From Neorhizobium populisoli (GTDB lineage: Bacteria > Pseudomonadota > Alphaproteobacteria > Rhizobiales > Rhizobiaceae), in assembly GCF_019430945.1 (NCBI RefSeq), contig NZ_JAHYCB010000002.1, forward strand, positions 248,001-312,000: a stretch of 64,000 nucleotides of DNA. The letters run 5' to 3'. The translations under genes and the position numbers were made by a program. This document shows positions 63,340-64,000 of this stretch, piece after piece (within the stretch, counting starts at the first letter, position 1; the number at the start of each line of letters is the position of its first letter). The notes beneath the pieces are model-generated. The model did no database searches. It was given only the letters and a program-made list of their open reading frames with translations, and was not told where the DNA came from.

Positions 63340-64000
63340 ATGACCGAACTGCCAGATCACATGTCTCCGACCCGCTCCTTTCAGGGGCTGATCCTCGCGC
63401 TCCATAATTATTGGGCCGACAAGGGCTGCGCCGTGCTGCAGCCTTACGACATGGAAGTCGGTGCCGGTACCTTCCATCCGGCGACCACGCTGCGCGCGCT
63501 CGGTCCCAAGCCCTGGAAGGCCGCTTACGTACAGCCGTCGCGTCGTCCGTCCGATGGCCGTTATGGCGAAAACCCGAACCGCCTGCAGCACTACTACCAG
63601 TATCAGGTCATCCTGAAGCCGAATCCGCCGAACCTGCAGGAACTCTATCTCGGTTCGCTGAAGGCGATCGGCCTCGACCCGCTTCTGCATGACGTGCGCT
63701 TCGTCGAGGATGATTGGGAAAGCCCGACGCTCGGCGCCTGGGGCCTAGGCTGGGAATGCTGGTGCGACGGCATGGAAGTCTCGCAGTTCACTTACTTCCA
63801 GCAGGTCTGCGGCATCGAATGCTCGCCGGTCGCCGGCGAATTGACCTATGGTCTCGAGCGGTTGGCCATGTATGTCCAGGGCGTCGACAATGTCTACGAC
63901 CTGAACTTCAATGGCCGCGAAGGCGAGGAAAAGATCAGCTATGGCGACGTCTTCCTGCAGGCCGAGCAGGAATATTCTCGTCACAACTTCGAATTCGCCG
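63340..64000 (+). CDS. glyQ: Glycyl-tRNA synthetase alpha subunit, 5' part
   Basis: The gene runs off the right edge; 220 codons are seen. [48 protein letters not shown] is the GlyQ N-terminal signature, and [32 protein letters not shown] follows. This is the alpha chain of the bacterial tetrameric enzyme; glyS is expected downstream. ATG at 63340 (MTELPDHMS) is preferred, with 63361 as an alternative. Confidence 0.96.
   Translation, partial: MTELPDHMSPTRSFQGLILALHNYWADKGCAVLQPYDMEVGAGTFHPATTLRALGPKPWKAAYVQPSRRPSDGRYGENPNRLQHYYQYQVILKPNPPNLQELYLGSLKAIGLDPLLHDVRFVEDDWESPTLGAWGLGWECWCDGMEVSQFTYFQQVCGIECSPVAGELTYGLERLAMYVQGVDNVYDLNFNGREGEEKISYGDVFLQAEQEYSRHNFEFA

Overview
The window is a chromosomal segment of a member of the Rhizobiaceae (Rhizobium/Agrobacterium/Neorhizobium type; Alphaproteobacteria). 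Supporting signs are the high GC content, the short-form HisG/HisZ pair, a CIRCE-controlled groESL operon, the split F0 ATP synthase operon (I-a-c-b'-b), the gene order pmbA / inositol-monophosphatase-like / DUF4170 / waaA / lpxK / DUF2093 / mutL, and a Rhizobium-type intergenic palindromic repeat. I cannot fix the genus from sequence alone. Most of the window is core genome in short operons. There is no prophage, insertion sequence, CRISPR array, tRNA or rRNA that I can support.

Layout. 1-5058: end of hisZ, hisG, a GFA-fold protein, two DoxX-type membrane proteins, a small periplasmic protein and a CPA1 Na+/H+ antiporter. 5059-7471: a structured region with an orphan terminator, then groEL-groES with CIRCE and a heat-shock-like promoter. 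7708-15364: chromate transporter, a HAD phosphatase, ribF, a lone BrnA-type antitoxin, ileS and a lipoprotein. 15380-22743: tadA, an RluB-type pseudouridine synthase with a very long repetitive tail, rsmD, a patatin-like phospholipase, a flavodoxin-fold oxidoreductase divergent from a TetR regulator, and a CPA2 (Kef-type) antiporter. 22855-32200: pmbA, a CysQ/IMPase-like phosphatase, DUF4170, waaA, a HAD phosphatase, lpxK, an inserted RTX-like repeat protein, DUF2093 and mutL. Lipid A/Kdo assembly is the theme of this part.

32201-39732: a PAS-PAS-REC protein without a kinase domain, a GGDEF-EAL protein with a degenerate GGDEF, an old-yellow-enzyme/TMADH-type flavoprotein, a PRC-barrel periplasmic protein and an SMP-30 lactonase. 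39733-46966: a LuxR solo, a probable sigma-54-dependent small RNA gene, mrp/apbC, corA, kup and a SleB-type cell wall hydrolase. 47225-49884: F0 ATP synthase operon. 49960-56922: a frameshifted nucleotidyltransferase, rnhB, a radical SAM protein, a glycosyltransferase-like protein, moaB, ispE and a large TPR protein. 57106-64000: a second nucleotidyltransferase-fold protein, a polyprenyl diphosphate synthase, DUF2007, a RIME-like repeat, a TrmN6-type methyltransferase, mntH, an S49 peptidase, a ParDE toxin-antitoxin pair and the start of glyQ.

The most rewarding non-coding signal is at 40861-41140. Two inverted repeats of the CTGC-N3-GCAG/TGTGC type precede an almost canonical -24/-12 (sigma-54) promoter, which is followed about 115 bp later by a strong intrinsic terminator and no ORF. 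This is the architecture of a sigma-54-dependent sRNA, and the MmgR family is the first candidate to test. A second, less well supported sRNA candidate ends at the orphan terminator at 5211-5240 next to groEL. Other points of interest are the RTX insertion in the LPS operon, a TTAA-N7-TTAA CtrA-type site before the PAS-REC gene, and several near-perfect operator palindromes (doxX, chrA, tetR, mntH).
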